From assembly GCF_000708715.2 (NCBI RefSeq), contig NZ_JENB01000019.1:62001-126000 (forward strand): a stretch of DNA of 64,000 nt, in the 5' to 3' direction. Within the stretch, counting starts at the first letter, position 1; every line of letters starts with the position of its first letter. The notes beneath the pieces were generated by a model, which was not told the DNA's origin, did not search any database, and saw only the letters and a list, made by a program, of their open reading frames with translations. This stretch comes from Pseudomonas putida W15Oct28 (lineage in GTDB: Bacteria; Pseudomonadota; Gammaproteobacteria; Pseudomonadales; Pseudomonadaceae). Positions 34,958 to 44,110 of this stretch are shown here, piece after piece. Both the position numbers and the translations under genes were made by a program.

Positions 34958-37174
34958 ATGCAGAAAAGCCGTACAGCATTCCCCGCTACGCAACGTCGGC
35001 CGCTGGCCGCAGCCATCCTGCTGGCCGCTTTTGGCCAAGGCGCCCAGGCCGCCGAGCCGGCCGAAGCAGCGGCTCCGCAGGCCACTGCATTGGGCGCCGT
35101 CACCGTGACCGCCACGCGCCGCGAAGCCACGCTGCAGGAAGTGCCGGTGGCAGTGTCGGTTATCGATGGCGAACAGCTGGAGCGAGACAACCGCAACAAC
35201 GTTGCCAGCATCGTCCAGCAGGTGCCTGCCCTCAATTACCGCGCTGGCGCCTCGAACAAGGACACCTCGCTGTTCATCCGTGGTGTGGGCACCATTTCGA
35301 CCTCGCCCGGCGTCGAGCCAACCGTGGCAACGGTGGTCGATGGCGTGGTGTTCGGACGCCCGGGCCAGTCGACCCTCGACCTGCTCGACCTTGAACGCAT
35401 CGAGGTACTGCGCGGGCCGCAGGGCACGCTGTTTGGCAAGAACGCCTCGGCTGGTGTACTGAACGTGGTCAGCAAGGCCATCCCCGAACAGACCCAGGGC
35501 TATGTGGACTATTCGCACTTTGGTGGTGGCGACGAAAACCGACTGCGCTTTGGTATTGGCGGGCGCCTGAGCGAGCAACTGAAGGGGTCGTTGAGCACCT
35601 TGTGGGGCGACTACGACGGCAATGTCGAGAACGTTGCCAATGGCCACGACGTCAATGGCTACGAACGCAAAGGCGCCCGCGGCAAACTGGAGTTCGAACC
35701 CAACGAAGCCCTGCGCCTGACCCTGATTGCCGATTACATGAAGGGTGAGGACACCTTGCCCAGCGGCGTGATCACCAGCGCCAGCGCCGCATTCGCCAAC
35801 CAGCTGCGCCCGGTGGCGCCAAGCGCTCACAACCGCGACATCAACAGCGACTTCAAGACCCACGTCGAGGACGAGAACCAGGGGCTTTCGGCGCAGCTGG
35901 ACTGGCAGCTGGGCGACTACACCCTGACGTCGATCAGCGCCTGGCGGGGCTGGGACAATACCCAGTACCAGGACGGCGACCGCCGCGCCTTGCTGCCGGT
36001 GACGGCGTCCCATGACAAGGGCACGGTGGACTATGACCAGTACAGCCAGGAGTTTCGCCTGACGTCGCCCAAAGGGCAGTTCAACGAATACGTGCTCGGC
36101 GCCTTCTACATGCATGGCACGTCCAACGAGACCTACCAGCGGCTGTCGGTCAATGGCGGCGTGGCCAACACTGGCCGCGCCGACTATTCCACCACCAACG
36201 ACAGTGTCGCGCTGTTCGGTGAGAACACCTTCAACTTCACCGACGACTTCCGTGCCATTTTCGGCCTGCGCTGGACCCACGACGACCTTGAGTACGACCA
36301 TCGTCGCGTCTCCAGCTCGGCCACCGCAGTGACCGGTATCCAGCCCTCGACCGCGAGTTCCGGCTCGGTGGACGAGGACGGCTGGAGCGGGCGGACCGGC
36401 TTGCAATACGACTTCAACGACAACCTGACCGGCTACGTCACCTACTCGCGCGGCTATAAAGGGCCAGCCTACAACGTGTTCTTCAACATGCAGCCGCGCG
36501 ACACCGGGGCGCTCAAGCCCGAAACCTCGGATGCCTACGAAATCGGCTTGAAAAGCACGGCGCTGGACAATCGCCTGACCGCCAACCTGGCCGTATTCCA
36601 CACCGACTACGACAACTACCAGGCCAACTTCTTCGACACCGTGGCCAACCAGGTGGTGACCCGCCTGGTCAACGCCGGCAAGGTCAAGACCCAGGGTGTG
36701 GAGCTGGATGCCAGCTTCCAGGCCACCTCGCGCCTGAAGCTGTCGACAGCCGTGGCCTACACCAAGGCCCGCGTCGACCACTTCAACTGCCCGGCGGGCG
36801 CGGCGGCCAACTGCAACATCGACGGCGGCCGCCTGCCGTTCACGCCCGACTGGAAGACCTACCTGCGCGCCGATTACGTGATCCCGCTGGACAACGGCCT
36901 GGATGTGGAGCTGAGCAGCGATTACAGCTGGCAGGACGCCGTGCAGTTCAGCCTCGACCAGAACCCGGACACCGTGCAGGGCGCGTATGGCATCTGGAAT
37001 GCCAGCATTGCCCTGGCCGACTACAACGACGGCTGGCGCGTGGCCCTGCTGGGCAAGAACCTGGGCGACAAATCGTACGCGCAGATGCTGGCCAGCGGCG
37101 GCGACTACATCTACCGCTCGGTACCGCGGGATGACGGGCGCTACTTCGGCGTGCAGCTGCGCAAAGATTTCTGA
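34958..37174 (+). CDS. TonB-dependent outer-membrane receptor
   Basis: A 738-residue receptor with a signal peptide (cleavage near QGAQA/AEP), TonB-box-like ALGAVTVTATR, plug domain (VPVAVSVIDGEQL, VLRGPQGTLFGKNASAGVLNVVSK) and a barrel ending in LRKDF. The plug resembles the sphingomonad/FyuA-type group that takes up organic nutrients rather than siderophores alone. ATG 34958 gives the signal peptide; the frame is open upstream to 34796 without one. It starts a plus-strand operon with a DszA-type monooxygenase, an aldo/keto reductase and an SsuA-like binding protein, under a LacI-type operator. Confidence 0.88.
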   Translation: MQKSRTAFPATQRRPLAAAILLAAFGQGAQAAEPAEAAAPQATALGAVTVTATRREATLQEVPVAVSVIDGEQLERDNRNNVASIVQQVPALNYRAGASNKDTSLFIRGVGTISTSPGVEPTVATVVDGVVFGRPGQSTLDLLDLERIEVLRGPQGTLFGKNASAGVLNVVSKAIPEQTQGYVDYSHFGGGDENRLRFGIGGRLSEQLKGSLSTLWGDYDGNVENVANGHDVNGYERKGARGKLEFEPNEALRLTLIADYMKGEDTLPSGVITSASAAFANQLRPVAPSAHNRDINSDFKTHVEDENQGLSAQLDWQLGDYTLTSISAWRGWDNTQYQDGDRRALLPVTASHDKGTVDYDQYSQEFRLTSPKGQFNEYVLGAFYMHGTSNETYQRLSVNGGVANTGRADYSTTNDSVALFGENTFNFTDDFRAIFGLRWTHDDLEYDHRRVSSSATAVTGIQPSTASSGSVDEDGWSGRTGLQYDFNDNLTGYVTYSRGYKGPAYNVFFNMQPRDTGALKPETSDAYEIGLKSTALDNRLTANLAVFHTDYDNYQANFFDTVANQVVTRLVNAGKVKTQGVELDASFQATSRLKLSTAVAYTKARVDHFNCPAGAAANCNIDGGRLPFTPDWKTYLRADYVIPLDNGLDVELSSDYSWQDAVQFSLDQNPDTVQGAYGIWNASIALADYNDGWRVALLGKNLGDKSYAQMLASGGDYIYRSVPRDDGRYFGVQLRKDF

Positions 37175-37189
37175 CGCGCCACCGCTTTT

Positions 37190-37309
37190 TGTGGGAGCGG
37201 CCTTGCGTCGCGAAAGGGCTGCATAGCAGCCCCAGAGTTTCAGCGCCGCTGCAAATATTGCTGGGGCCGCTTTGCGACCCTTTCGCGACACAAGGCCGCT
37301 CCCACAGGG
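37190..37309. repeat. Pair of inverted REP-like units
   Basis: GTGGGAGCGGCCTTGCGTCGCG and its inverted counterpart flank GGGCTGCATAGCAGCCC-type hairpins between the TonB receptor and the LLM gene of the same operon. Confidence 0.85.
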
Positions 37310-37339
37310 ATCGCGGTCTTTTCGGACAAGGAGAACAAC

Positions 37340-38674
37340 ATGCCCCGCCAAATGAATCTGGGCGCCTTCCTCATGGCCACCGGTCACCACGTGGCCGCCT
37401 GGCGCCACCCGGACGTGCCGGCGGACCCGCTGGATTTCGCCACCTACAAGCGCACCGCACAAATCGCTGAAGCCGCGTGCTTCGATGCCTTGTTCGTCGC
37501 CGACAGCGTCGCCGCGCCCAGCGACCCGCTGGCCAGCCACAGTGCCCGCTCGGTGTACTTCGAGCCGCTGACCCTATTGTCGGCGCTGAGTGCGGTCACC
37601 GACCGCATCGGCCTGATCGCCACAGCCACCACCAGTTACAACGAGCCGTACCATGTAGCACGCAAGTTCGCCTCGCTGGACCACCTGTCCGCAGGGCGTG
37701 CCGGCTGGAACCTGGTCACCTCCGACGCTGCCGCCGAGGCCGGTAACTTTGGCCGCCAGGCACACATCCCGCATGCCGAGCGCTATGCCCGCGCCCGTGA
37801 ATTCCAGCAGGTGGTGCAGGGGCTGTGGGACAGCTGGGCCGATGACGCGTTCGAACGCGACAAGGCCAGTGGCCTGTTCCACCACCCGCAGGCCGTGCGT
37901 GCCCTCGATCATGTGGGCGAGCACTTTCGGGTCAAAGGCCCGCTCAATGTGGCTCGCTCGCCCCAGGGACGACCGGTGCTGGTGCAGGCCGGCTCGTCCG
38001 AAACCGGCCGCGAGCTGGCCGCACAAAGTGCCGAGGTGGTGTTCACCGCCCAGCCGAGTCTGGCCCGCGCACAGGCTTTTTATGCCGACCTCAAGGGTCG
38101 CCTGGCCCGCCATGGGCGAGATGAGCATGCGCTGAAGATCATGCCCGGCGTGTTTGTGGTGGTGGGCCAAAGCCAGGCGCAGGCCGAGGACAAGTACGAA
38201 CAGTTCCAGGGGCTGGTCGACCCGCGTGTCGGGGTTGGCTTGCTCGGGCGCATGCTCGGCAACTTCGACCTTTCCGGCTACCCGCTGGACGGCCCGCTGC
38301 CCGAGTTGCCGCCCACCGAGGATGGCCAACGCAGCCGCCAGCAACTGTTGACCGAACTGGCCGGCAACGAACAGCTGACCCTGGCCCAGCTGGGCCGGCG
38401 CATCGCCGGTGGGCGAGGGCACTACAGCCTGGTCGGCACCCCGACGCAGATCGCCGATGAGCTGCAAGCCTGGTTCGAAGGCGGCGGTGCCGATGGTTTC
38501 AACGTGCTGGTGCCGCACCTGCCCCTGGGCCTGGAAGACTTCGCCCTGCACGTGGTGCCGGAGTTGCAGCGCCGCGGGCTGTTCCGCCGTCAGTACCAGG
38601 GCCACACCCTGCGCGAACACCTGGGCCTGCAGCGCCCAGCCAACCCCTACTTTGCCGAACGAGGCCAACCATGA
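37340..38674 (+). CDS. NtaA/SnaA/DszA-type FMN-dependent monooxygenase
   Basis: A 444-residue LLM flavoprotein of the same subgroup as the one at 22545, with FLMATGHHVAAWRHP, CFDALFVADSVA, LDHLSAGRAGWNLVTS and FRVKGPLNVARSPQGRPVLVQAG. It should use FMNH2 and O2 to oxidise a C-S or C-N bond. The ATG follows AAGGAGA at 6 nt. Its stop overlaps the next start by 4 nt. It forms an operon with the TonB receptor, AKR and SsuA-like genes. Confidence 0.88.
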   Translation: MPRQMNLGAFLMATGHHVAAWRHPDVPADPLDFATYKRTAQIAEAACFDALFVADSVAAPSDPLASHSARSVYFEPLTLLSALSAVTDRIGLIATATTSYNEPYHVARKFASLDHLSAGRAGWNLVTSDAAAEAGNFGRQAHIPHAERYARAREFQQVVQGLWDSWADDAFERDKASGLFHHPQAVRALDHVGEHFRVKGPLNVARSPQGRPVLVQAGSSETGRELAAQSAEVVFTAQPSLARAQAFYADLKGRLARHGRDEHALKIMPGVFVVVGQSQAQAEDKYEQFQGLVDPRVGVGLLGRMLGNFDLSGYPLDGPLPELPPTEDGQRSRQQLLTELAGNEQLTLAQLGRRIAGGRGHYSLVGTPTQIADELQAWFEGGGADGFNVLVPHLPLGLEDFALHVVPELQRRGLFRRQYQGHTLREHLGLQRPANPYFAERGQP

Positions 38675-39714
38675 GCTACACCGCCAACCCCGAGCGCTAT
38701 GCGCGCATGCCTTACCGCCGCGTCGGCCGCAGCGGCCTGGTGCTGCCGGCCCTGTCCCTGGGCCTGTGGCACAACTTTGGTGATGCCACGCCCATCACCA
38801 CCCAGCGCGCCTTGCTGCACACGGCGTTCGATGCCGGTATCAACCATTTCGACCTGGCCAACAACTACGGCCCGCCCTACGGCAGTGCCGAGACCAACTT
38901 CGGCCGGCTGCTGCGCGAGGACCTGCGCAGCTACCGTGACGAGCTGATCATTTCCAGCAAGGCCGGCTGGGACATGTGGCCGGGCCCGTACGGGCAGGGG
39001 GGCAGCTCGCGCAAGTACCTGATCGCCAGCCTGGACCAGAGCCTGGCACGCCTGGGCCTGGATTACGTCGACATCTTCTATTCGCACCGCTTCGATGCCG
39101 ACACCCCGCTGGAAGAAACGGCCATCGCATTGGCCGACATCGTGCGCCAGGGCAAGGCGCTGTACATCGGTATCTCGTCCTATTCGGCCGGCAAGACCGC
39201 GGAAATCGCGGCGTTGCTTCATGCGTTGAAGGTACCGCTGCTGATCCACCAGCCGTCGTACAACCTCTTCAACCGCTGGATCGAACGGGACCTGCTCGAC
39301 ACCACCGATGCCTTGGGCGCGGGGGTGATCGTGTTCACTGCGCTGGCCCAGGGCCTGCTCAGCGACAAATACCTGAATGGCATTCCGGCAGACGCCCGGG
39401 TGAACCGTGCGGGTGGCGGCTCGCTGCTGCCCCAGCATTTGTCGGAAGCCAACATCGCCCGTGCACGCGCCCTGAATGAGATTGCCCGTGAGCGTGGCCA
39501 GAGCCTGGCCCAACTGGCCCTGGCCTGGACCCTGCGCGACCCACGGGTGAGCTCCGCACTGATCGGTGCCAGCCGGCCCGAGCAGATCACCGAGAACGTG
39601 GCGGCGCTCGACAACCTGACCTTCACCGCCGAAGAGCTGGCCGCCATCGACCAGTACGCAGTAGAAGGCGGGATCAACCTGTGGGAAAAACCATCGACCG
39701 ACTGGAAGGAGTGA
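38671..39714 (+). CDS. Aldo/keto reductase, YghZ-like
   Basis: A 347-residue NADPH-dependent aldo/keto reductase resembling L-glyceraldehyde 3-phosphate reductase (YghZ). The catalytic tetrad motifs are present: FDLANNYGPPYGSAE (Asp, Tyr), IISSKAG (Lys) and YVDIFYSHRFD (His). Family-typical SYNLFNRWIERDLL follows. The start overlaps the monooxygenase stop (ATGA). In this operon it might reduce an aldehyde released by the monooxygenase; that is inference. Confidence 0.9.
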   Translation: MSYTANPERYARMPYRRVGRSGLVLPALSLGLWHNFGDATPITTQRALLHTAFDAGINHFDLANNYGPPYGSAETNFGRLLREDLRSYRDELIISSKAGWDMWPGPYGQGGSSRKYLIASLDQSLARLGLDYVDIFYSHRFDADTPLEETAIALADIVRQGKALYIGISSYSAGKTAEIAALLHALKVPLLIHQPSYNLFNRWIERDLLDTTDALGAGVIVFTALAQGLLSDKYLNGIPADARVNRAGGGSLLPQHLSEANIARARALNEIARERGQSLAQLALAWTLRDPRVSSALIGASRPEQITENVAALDNLTFTAEELAAIDQYAVEGGINLWEKPSTDWKE

Positions 39715-39717
39715 CCC

Positions 39718-40647
39718 ATGCGCTTGCTACGCCTTGCCATGCTGCTGTTGCTGGCCCTGGCCGGCGCGGCCCAGGCCGCAGACCCGGCTACCTTGCGTAT
39801 CGGCTACCAGAAGGGCTCGATCAGCCTGGTGCTGGCCAAGCAGCATCAACTGCTGGAGCAACGCTTTGCCAACACCCGCGTGCAATGGATCGAGTTCCCC
39901 GCCGGCCCGCAGATGCTTGAAGCGTTGAACATCGGCAGCCTCGACATTGGCTCGACCGGTGATATCCCGCCGATCTTTGCCCAGGCCGCTGGCGCCGACC
40001 TGCTGTACATCGGTGCCGAGCCGCCCAAGCCCCAGGCCGAAGTGATTTTGGTGCCGAAAGACAGCCCGATCAGCGCAGTGGGTGAACTCAAGGGCAAGCG
40101 CATTGCACTGCAGAAGGGGTCGAGCGCGCACAACCTGCTGTTGCGTGCCTTGGCCAAGGCCGGGCTAAGCATTCGCGATGTTCAGCCGGTGTACCTGGCA
40201 CCTGCCGATGCCCGGGCAGCGTTCGAGCGGGGCAGCGTGGATGCCTGGGCAATCTGGGACCCGTTCTACTCGGCCATCGACCTGGAGGGCAAGGCGCGGC
40301 TGTTGGTCGACGGCCAAGGGTTGGGGCTGATCGGGCCGTTCATGCTGGGCTCGCGCACCTATGTAGAAGCCCATGGCGCTTTTGTCGGGCAATTGCTGGA
40401 TGAAATCAGCCGCGCCGAAGCGCTTACCCGCAGCGACGAGGCCGGGAGCATCCGCTTGCTGGCGCAGTTCATGGGCTTGCCAGAAGAAGTGGTACAGCGC
40501 AGCTTCAGCCACCGCCCGGCGTCACCGGTGCTGCCGGTGAGTGATGAGATCGTGGCGGCGCAGCAGCGTACGGCGCAGCTGTTCTTCGACAACAAGGTAC
40601 TGCCCAAGCAGGTCGACATAGCCGGGGCCGTATGGAGGCGGGAGTAA
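39718..40647 (+). CDS. SsuA-like aliphatic sulfonate binding protein (no linked permease or ATPase)
   Basis: A 309-residue periplasmic binding protein of the SsuA/NMT1 family with a signal peptide (MRLLRLAMLLLLALAGAAQA). Family motifs are RIGYQKGSISLVLAKQ, EFPAGPQMLEALNIGSLDIGSTGDIPPIFAQAAG and VDAWAIWDPFYSAID. It should bind a sulfonate, taurine-like or related compound. It begins 3 nt after the AKR stop. No SsuB or SsuC gene is linked here, so it must use a transporter encoded elsewhere or act as a sensor. A REP pair follows. Confidence 0.88.
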   Translation: MRLLRLAMLLLLALAGAAQAADPATLRIGYQKGSISLVLAKQHQLLEQRFANTRVQWIEFPAGPQMLEALNIGSLDIGSTGDIPPIFAQAAGADLLYIGAEPPKPQAEVILVPKDSPISAVGELKGKRIALQKGSSAHNLLLRALAKAGLSIRDVQPVYLAPADARAAFERGSVDAWAIWDPFYSAIDLEGKARLLVDGQGLGLIGPFMLGSRTYVEAHGAFVGQLLDEISRAEALTRSDEAGSIRLLAQFMGLPEEVVQRSFSHRPASPVLPVSDEIVAAQQRTAQLFFDNKVLPKQVDIAGAVWRRE

Positions 40648-40674
40648 CCTGACCTCTCTGGCCGGCATCGGCCC

Positions 40675-40793
40675 TTGTAGGAGCGGCCTTGCGTCGCGAT
40701 CGGGCTGCGAAGCAGCCCCAACTATTTGTGCATTTGCGCAGAAACATAGGGCCGCTTCGCAGCCCGATCGCGACGCAAGGCCGCTCCTACAAA
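40675..40793. repeat. Long inverted repeat of two REP-like units
   Basis: GTAGGAGCGGCCTTGCGTCGCG plus GGGCTGCGAAGCAGCCC, and the inverted copy at about 40750-40793, form an extended palindrome between two convergent genes. It may terminate both. Confidence 0.85.
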
Positions 40794-40812
40794 TGACCGC
40801 GTAACCCAGCGA

Positions 40813-41292
40813 TCAACCGCGGGCGAATGCCGCCAGCTTCTCGCCATCCAGCCGGTAGCGCACCCACTCATCCTGCGGCTCGGCCCCCAGCTTCTGATAG
40901 AAGCCGATCGCCGGCTCGTTCCAGTCCAGCACGCTCCATTCCAGACGCCCGCAGTTGTTCGCTACCGCCTCGCGGGCAATGTGCCGCAGCAATTGCCGGC
41001 CAGCGCCGTCGCCACGTTGTTCAGGTGTGACGTACAGGTCTTCCAGGTAAATACCGTTGCGCCCGAGCCAGGTCGAGTAGCTGTAGAAGTACACGGCAAA
41101 ACCGACTGCCCGGCCATCGCGTTCGCACATCAGGCTACGCACGGTGCTGCCCTCGTCGAACAGGCTGTGCTCGATGTCGGCCAGGGTGGCGACCACCTCG
41201 TGGCGGGCACGTTCGTACTCGGCCAGCTCGGTGATAAAGGCCAGGATCTGCTCGGCATCGGTGCGAACGGCTGGGCGAATGGTGAGGCTCAT
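40813..41292 (-). CDS. GNAT-family N-acetyltransferase
   Basis: A 159-residue acetyltransferase of the GNAT fold with the acetyl-CoA loop EQRGDGAGRQLLRHIA and the downstream WSVLDWNEPAIGFYQKLGAEPQ pattern, which resembles diamine or thialysine acetyltransferases (SSAT2-like, YDLEDLYV motif: LYVTPEQRGDG). It acetylates an amine substrate that cannot be deduced. AAGGAAG precedes the ATG. Monocistronic and divergent from the LysE-type gene. Confidence 0.88.
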   Translation of the reverse strand: MSLTIRPAVRTDAEQILAFITELAEYERARHEVVATLADIEHSLFDEGSTVRSLMCERDGRAVGFAVYFYSYSTWLGRNGIYLEDLYVTPEQRGDGAGRQLLRHIAREAVANNCGRLEWSVLDWNEPAIGFYQKLGAEPQDEWVRYRLDGEKLAAFARG

Positions 41293-41332
41293 GGTGACGG
41301 CTTCCTTGATCCGGGTTAGCGGTACAGTGATT

Positions 41333-41364
41333 TGTATCCGAATAATTTAATACAACTGTATCGG
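41333..41364. promoter_or_regulatory. Direct repeat TGTATC boxes upstream of the LysE-type gene
   Basis: TGTATCCG (41333-41340) and TGTATCGG (41357-41364) are direct repeats 24 bp apart in the divergent promoter region. Direct ACTGTATC-like boxes are known for MocR-type regulators, which often control LysE exporters, but no such regulator gene is adjacent. Confidence 0.3.
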
Positions 41365-41416
41365 TCGCAGGAGAGGGCGACTCCGTTAGTGTGACAGCAC
41401 CTATAAAGAAAGTGGA

Positions 41417-42046
41417 ATGCCCGCCATGCTTGCCTCTGCCGACCTGCTGACCGCTTTCGTGCTGTTTGCCTTCGTGTCCTCTATCACCCCCGGCCCCAAC
41501 AACACCATGTTGCTGGCCTCGGGGGTGAATTTCGGCGTGCGTCGCTCCATCCCCCACGCCCTGGGCATCAGTGTCGGTTTCATGGTCATGGTGCTGGCCG
41601 TCGGCCTGGGCCTGGGTGAGGTGTTCAAGGCCTGGCCGCCGCTGTACACGGTCCTGCGCTACACCGGCGCCGCCTACCTGCTGTACCTGGCCTGGAAGAT
41701 CGCCACGGCCGGGCCGGTCGGCACAGCCTCGTCCAGCGCCCGTAAACCGCTGGGGTTCTGGGGGGCGGCAGCGTTCCAGTGGGTCAACCCCAAGGCCTGG
41801 GTGATGGCGGTGGGTGCGATTACCACCTACACACCGGCACAAGGCTATGTGACCAACGTGATCGTCATCGCCGCCTTGTTCGCCTTGGTCAACCTGCCCA
41901 GTGTCGGTGTGTGGGTCATGTTTGGCAGCGCCCTGCGCAACGTATTGCAGAACCCGCGGTGGCTGATGCTGTTCAATGTCCTGATGGCCTTGTTACTGGT
42001 GATTTCCCTCTACCCGCTGCTGTTTGTAGAATCGGCGTTTTCCTAG
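41417..42046 (+). CDS. LysE/RhtB-family amino acid exporter
   Basis: A 209-residue polytopic protein of the LysE/RhtB family with the signature SSITPGPNNTMLLASGVNFG near the N-terminus and about five or six TM segments (for example LLTAFVLFAFVS and the VIVIAALFALVNLPSVGVWV stretch). It exports an amino acid or related metabolite. The start may be 41417 or 41426. It is followed after 21 nt by a hydrolase gene, probably in the same transcript. Confidence 0.9.
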   Translation: MPAMLASADLLTAFVLFAFVSSITPGPNNTMLLASGVNFGVRRSIPHALGISVGFMVMVLAVGLGLGEVFKAWPPLYTVLRYTGAAYLLYLAWKIATAGPVGTASSSARKPLGFWGAAAFQWVNPKAWVMAVGAITTYTPAQGYVTNVIVIAALFALVNLPSVGVWVMFGSALRNVLQNPRWLMLFNVLMALLLVISLYPLLFVESAFS

Positions 42047-42067
42047 CCCCGCGAGTACAGCAAGCCG

Positions 42068-42940
42068 ATGGAGTTGATCCCCTGGTCCCATGAATGCGCC
42101 GAAGGTTTCACCCTGCGGGGTTGGCGAACCCCGGCCAGTGGCAAGCCGTTGCTGCATTTTTTGCACGGCAACGGTTTCTGTTGCCTGGCCTACCAACCGT
42201 TGCTGATGCGCCTGGGCGAACATTTCGACCTGTGGCTTTGCGACGTTCAGGGGCATGGCGACAGTGACCATGGTGGGGTGTTTCGGGGGTGGAATCGCAC
42301 GGCCGAGTTGGCAGTGGAAGCCTTTCAGGCCGGGCGTGGGGAGTACGGCGATGTGCCGCGGTTTGCCGTGGGGCACAGCTTTGGCGGCGTGCTGACGGGC
42401 CTGATCCTGGCCGCAGAACCTGAGCTGTTCGAGCGTGCGGTGTTGCTTGACCCCGTGTTGTTCAGCCGCCGCATGCTGGGTGTGATGGGCGCGGCAGCAC
42501 TGGTTGGCCTGCACCAGCGCCATGCTCTGGCGCGCAAGGCCGCCAGCCGCCGCAGCCACTGGCCTGATCGCGAGGCCGCGCTGGCCTCGCTGCAAGGGCG
42601 GGGCATTTTCAAGGGCTGGACCGATGCGGCGCTGCAGGCCTATGTCGAACACGCCATCGGCGATTGTGGTGATGCAGTGGTGCTCAAGTGCCGGCCCAGC
42701 CGGGAAGTGGAAATCTTCAGTTCATTCCCTAAGCGCATGTGGGCGCGCCTTGCAGCGATCAGCACGCCAACACGGATCCTGTATGGCGAGCGGACTTATC
42801 CCTTCGTGCCACATTCGGTGAACCGCCTGGCCACGCTCAACCGGCATGTGACCGCCCGGCAAGTTGCCGGTGGGCACTGTTTCATGCAGGAAGACCCGGC
42901 CATGGCGGCCGAGCAGGTGCTCGCTTTCTTGCAGGGCTGA
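42068..42940 (+). CDS. Alpha/beta hydrolase
   Basis: A 290-residue alpha/beta-hydrolase. The nucleophile elbow is GHSFGG with Ser104, the oxyanion region FLHGNGF and the late catalytic His in GGHCFMQEDP. Substrate unknown. It lies 21 nt after the LysE-type gene on the same strand. No strong Shine-Dalgarno is seen. Confidence 0.88.
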   Translation: MELIPWSHECAEGFTLRGWRTPASGKPLLHFLHGNGFCCLAYQPLLMRLGEHFDLWLCDVQGHGDSDHGGVFRGWNRTAELAVEAFQAGRGEYGDVPRFAVGHSFGGVLTGLILAAEPELFERAVLLDPVLFSRRMLGVMGAAALVGLHQRHALARKAASRRSHWPDREAALASLQGRGIFKGWTDAALQAYVEHAIGDCGDAVVLKCRPSREVEIFSSFPKRMWARLAAISTPTRILYGERTYPFVPHSVNRLATLNRHVTARQVAGGHCFMQEDPAMAAEQVLAFLQG

Positions 42941-43036
42941 CTGTTCCACAGGTGGAACGATGTATGCCATATCAGCCGTCTACCGCCTGATTGGTATCAT
43001 TGATAAGGTTATCCCAGCCAAGAGAGGAGCCTTCTC

Positions 43037-43924
43037 ATGAAAAACATTCTGGGTATCCACCGCAGCCCACACGCCCATTGGGTAGGTGATGGTTTTCCCG
43101 TGCGCAGCCTGTTCACCTACGACAACCTGGCCAGCCGGATCAGCCCGTTCTTGCTGCTGGACTACGCCGGCCCCCATGACTTCACCCCGACCACTGCGCG
43201 GCGCGGCGTTGGCCAGCACCCGCACCGCGGTTTCGAGACCGTGACCATCGTCTACCAGGGCGAGCTGGAGCACCGTGACTCCACGGGTGCTGGCGGCCTG
43301 ATCGGGCCGGGTGATGTGCAGTGGATGACCGCCGCCAACGGCATCATCCATGAAGAATTCCATTCCCCGGCCTTCGCCCGTAGTGGCGGTACGCTGGAAA
43401 TGGTCCAGCTGTGGGTCAACTTGCCAGCGCGTGACAAGCGCGCAGCGGCCGGTTACCAGACGCTGCTGGCCAGCGACATCCCGGTGGTGGCGCTGGACGC
43501 AGACGCCGGTAGCTTGCGGGTGATTGCCGGTGACTACCGTGCACACCAGGGGCCTGCCCGAACCTTTACCACCATGGATGTGTGGGACCTGCGGCTGAAT
43601 ACCGGCGCGGCCTTGCAGCTGCCAGTTGCTGCCGGTCGAAACGCCGCGCTGGTGGTGCTGCGCGGTAACGTGCGAATCAACGGCGAGCGCGAAGCGGGGC
43701 CGTCCAGCCTGGTACTGCTGGACCGGGAGGGTGAGGATGTCACCGTCGAGGCGCTGGAAGGTGCCAGTGTGCTGTTGCTCAGCGGCGAGCCCATCGATGA
43801 GCCGATTGTCGGCTATGGCCCGTTTGTGATGAACAGCCAGGCGGAGATTGCCGAGTCGTTCGACGATTTCCATGCCGGGCGGTTTGGGCAGATGCAAGAT
43901 GAGCGGGAAGGGGCTCAGCACTGA
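43037..43924 (+). CDS. Pirin-family protein
   Basis: A 295-residue bicupin pirin. The metal-binding residues are H61, H63 and H105 with E107 (GQHPHRGFETVT, GIIHEE). The C-terminal pirin domain (DVWDLRLNTGAAL, LLLSGEPIDEPIV) is complete. Pirins are redox-sensitive iron proteins; some show quercetinase activity. The ATG follows AGAGGAG at 7 nt. Probably monocistronic, followed by a REP pair. Confidence 0.93.
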   Translation: MKNILGIHRSPHAHWVGDGFPVRSLFTYDNLASRISPFLLLDYAGPHDFTPTTARRGVGQHPHRGFETVTIVYQGELEHRDSTGAGGLIGPGDVQWMTAANGIIHEEFHSPAFARSGGTLEMVQLWVNLPARDKRAAAGYQTLLASDIPVVALDADAGSLRVIAGDYRAHQGPARTFTTMDVWDLRLNTGAALQLPVAAGRNAALVVLRGNVRINGEREAGPSSLVLLDREGEDVTVEALEGASVLLLSGEPIDEPIVGYGPFVMNSQAEIAESFDDFHAGRFGQMQDEREGAQH

Positions 43925-43940
43925 GTCTTGCCTGAAAAGC

Positions 43941-44062
43941 TGGGGCTGCTTCGCAGCCCATCGCGACACAAGGCCGCTCCCACAGGTTCAGCATGAGCCC
44001 GTAGCTGGCGCTGTGCCTGTGGGAGCGGCCTTGCGTCGCGATAGGGGTGCGAAGCACCCCCG
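43941..44062. repeat. Pair of inverted REP-like units
   Basis: GGGGCTGCTTCGCAGCCC with CGCGACACAAGGCCGCTCC, and the inverted GTGGGAGCGGCCTTGCGTCG unit, fill the gap between the pirin and glycosylase genes. Confidence 0.85.
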
Positions 44063-44110
44063 GCATTCTTGAACATGGATTGGCCCCCAGGGTTTTGGCA
44101 TGATCAGCCC

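Noticed and set aside
34916-37540. 874-residue open frame antisense to the TonB receptor gene
   Set aside because: Typical GC-rich shadow frame: no family motifs, unusual His/Val/Gly-rich composition, and the opposite strand has a full receptor.
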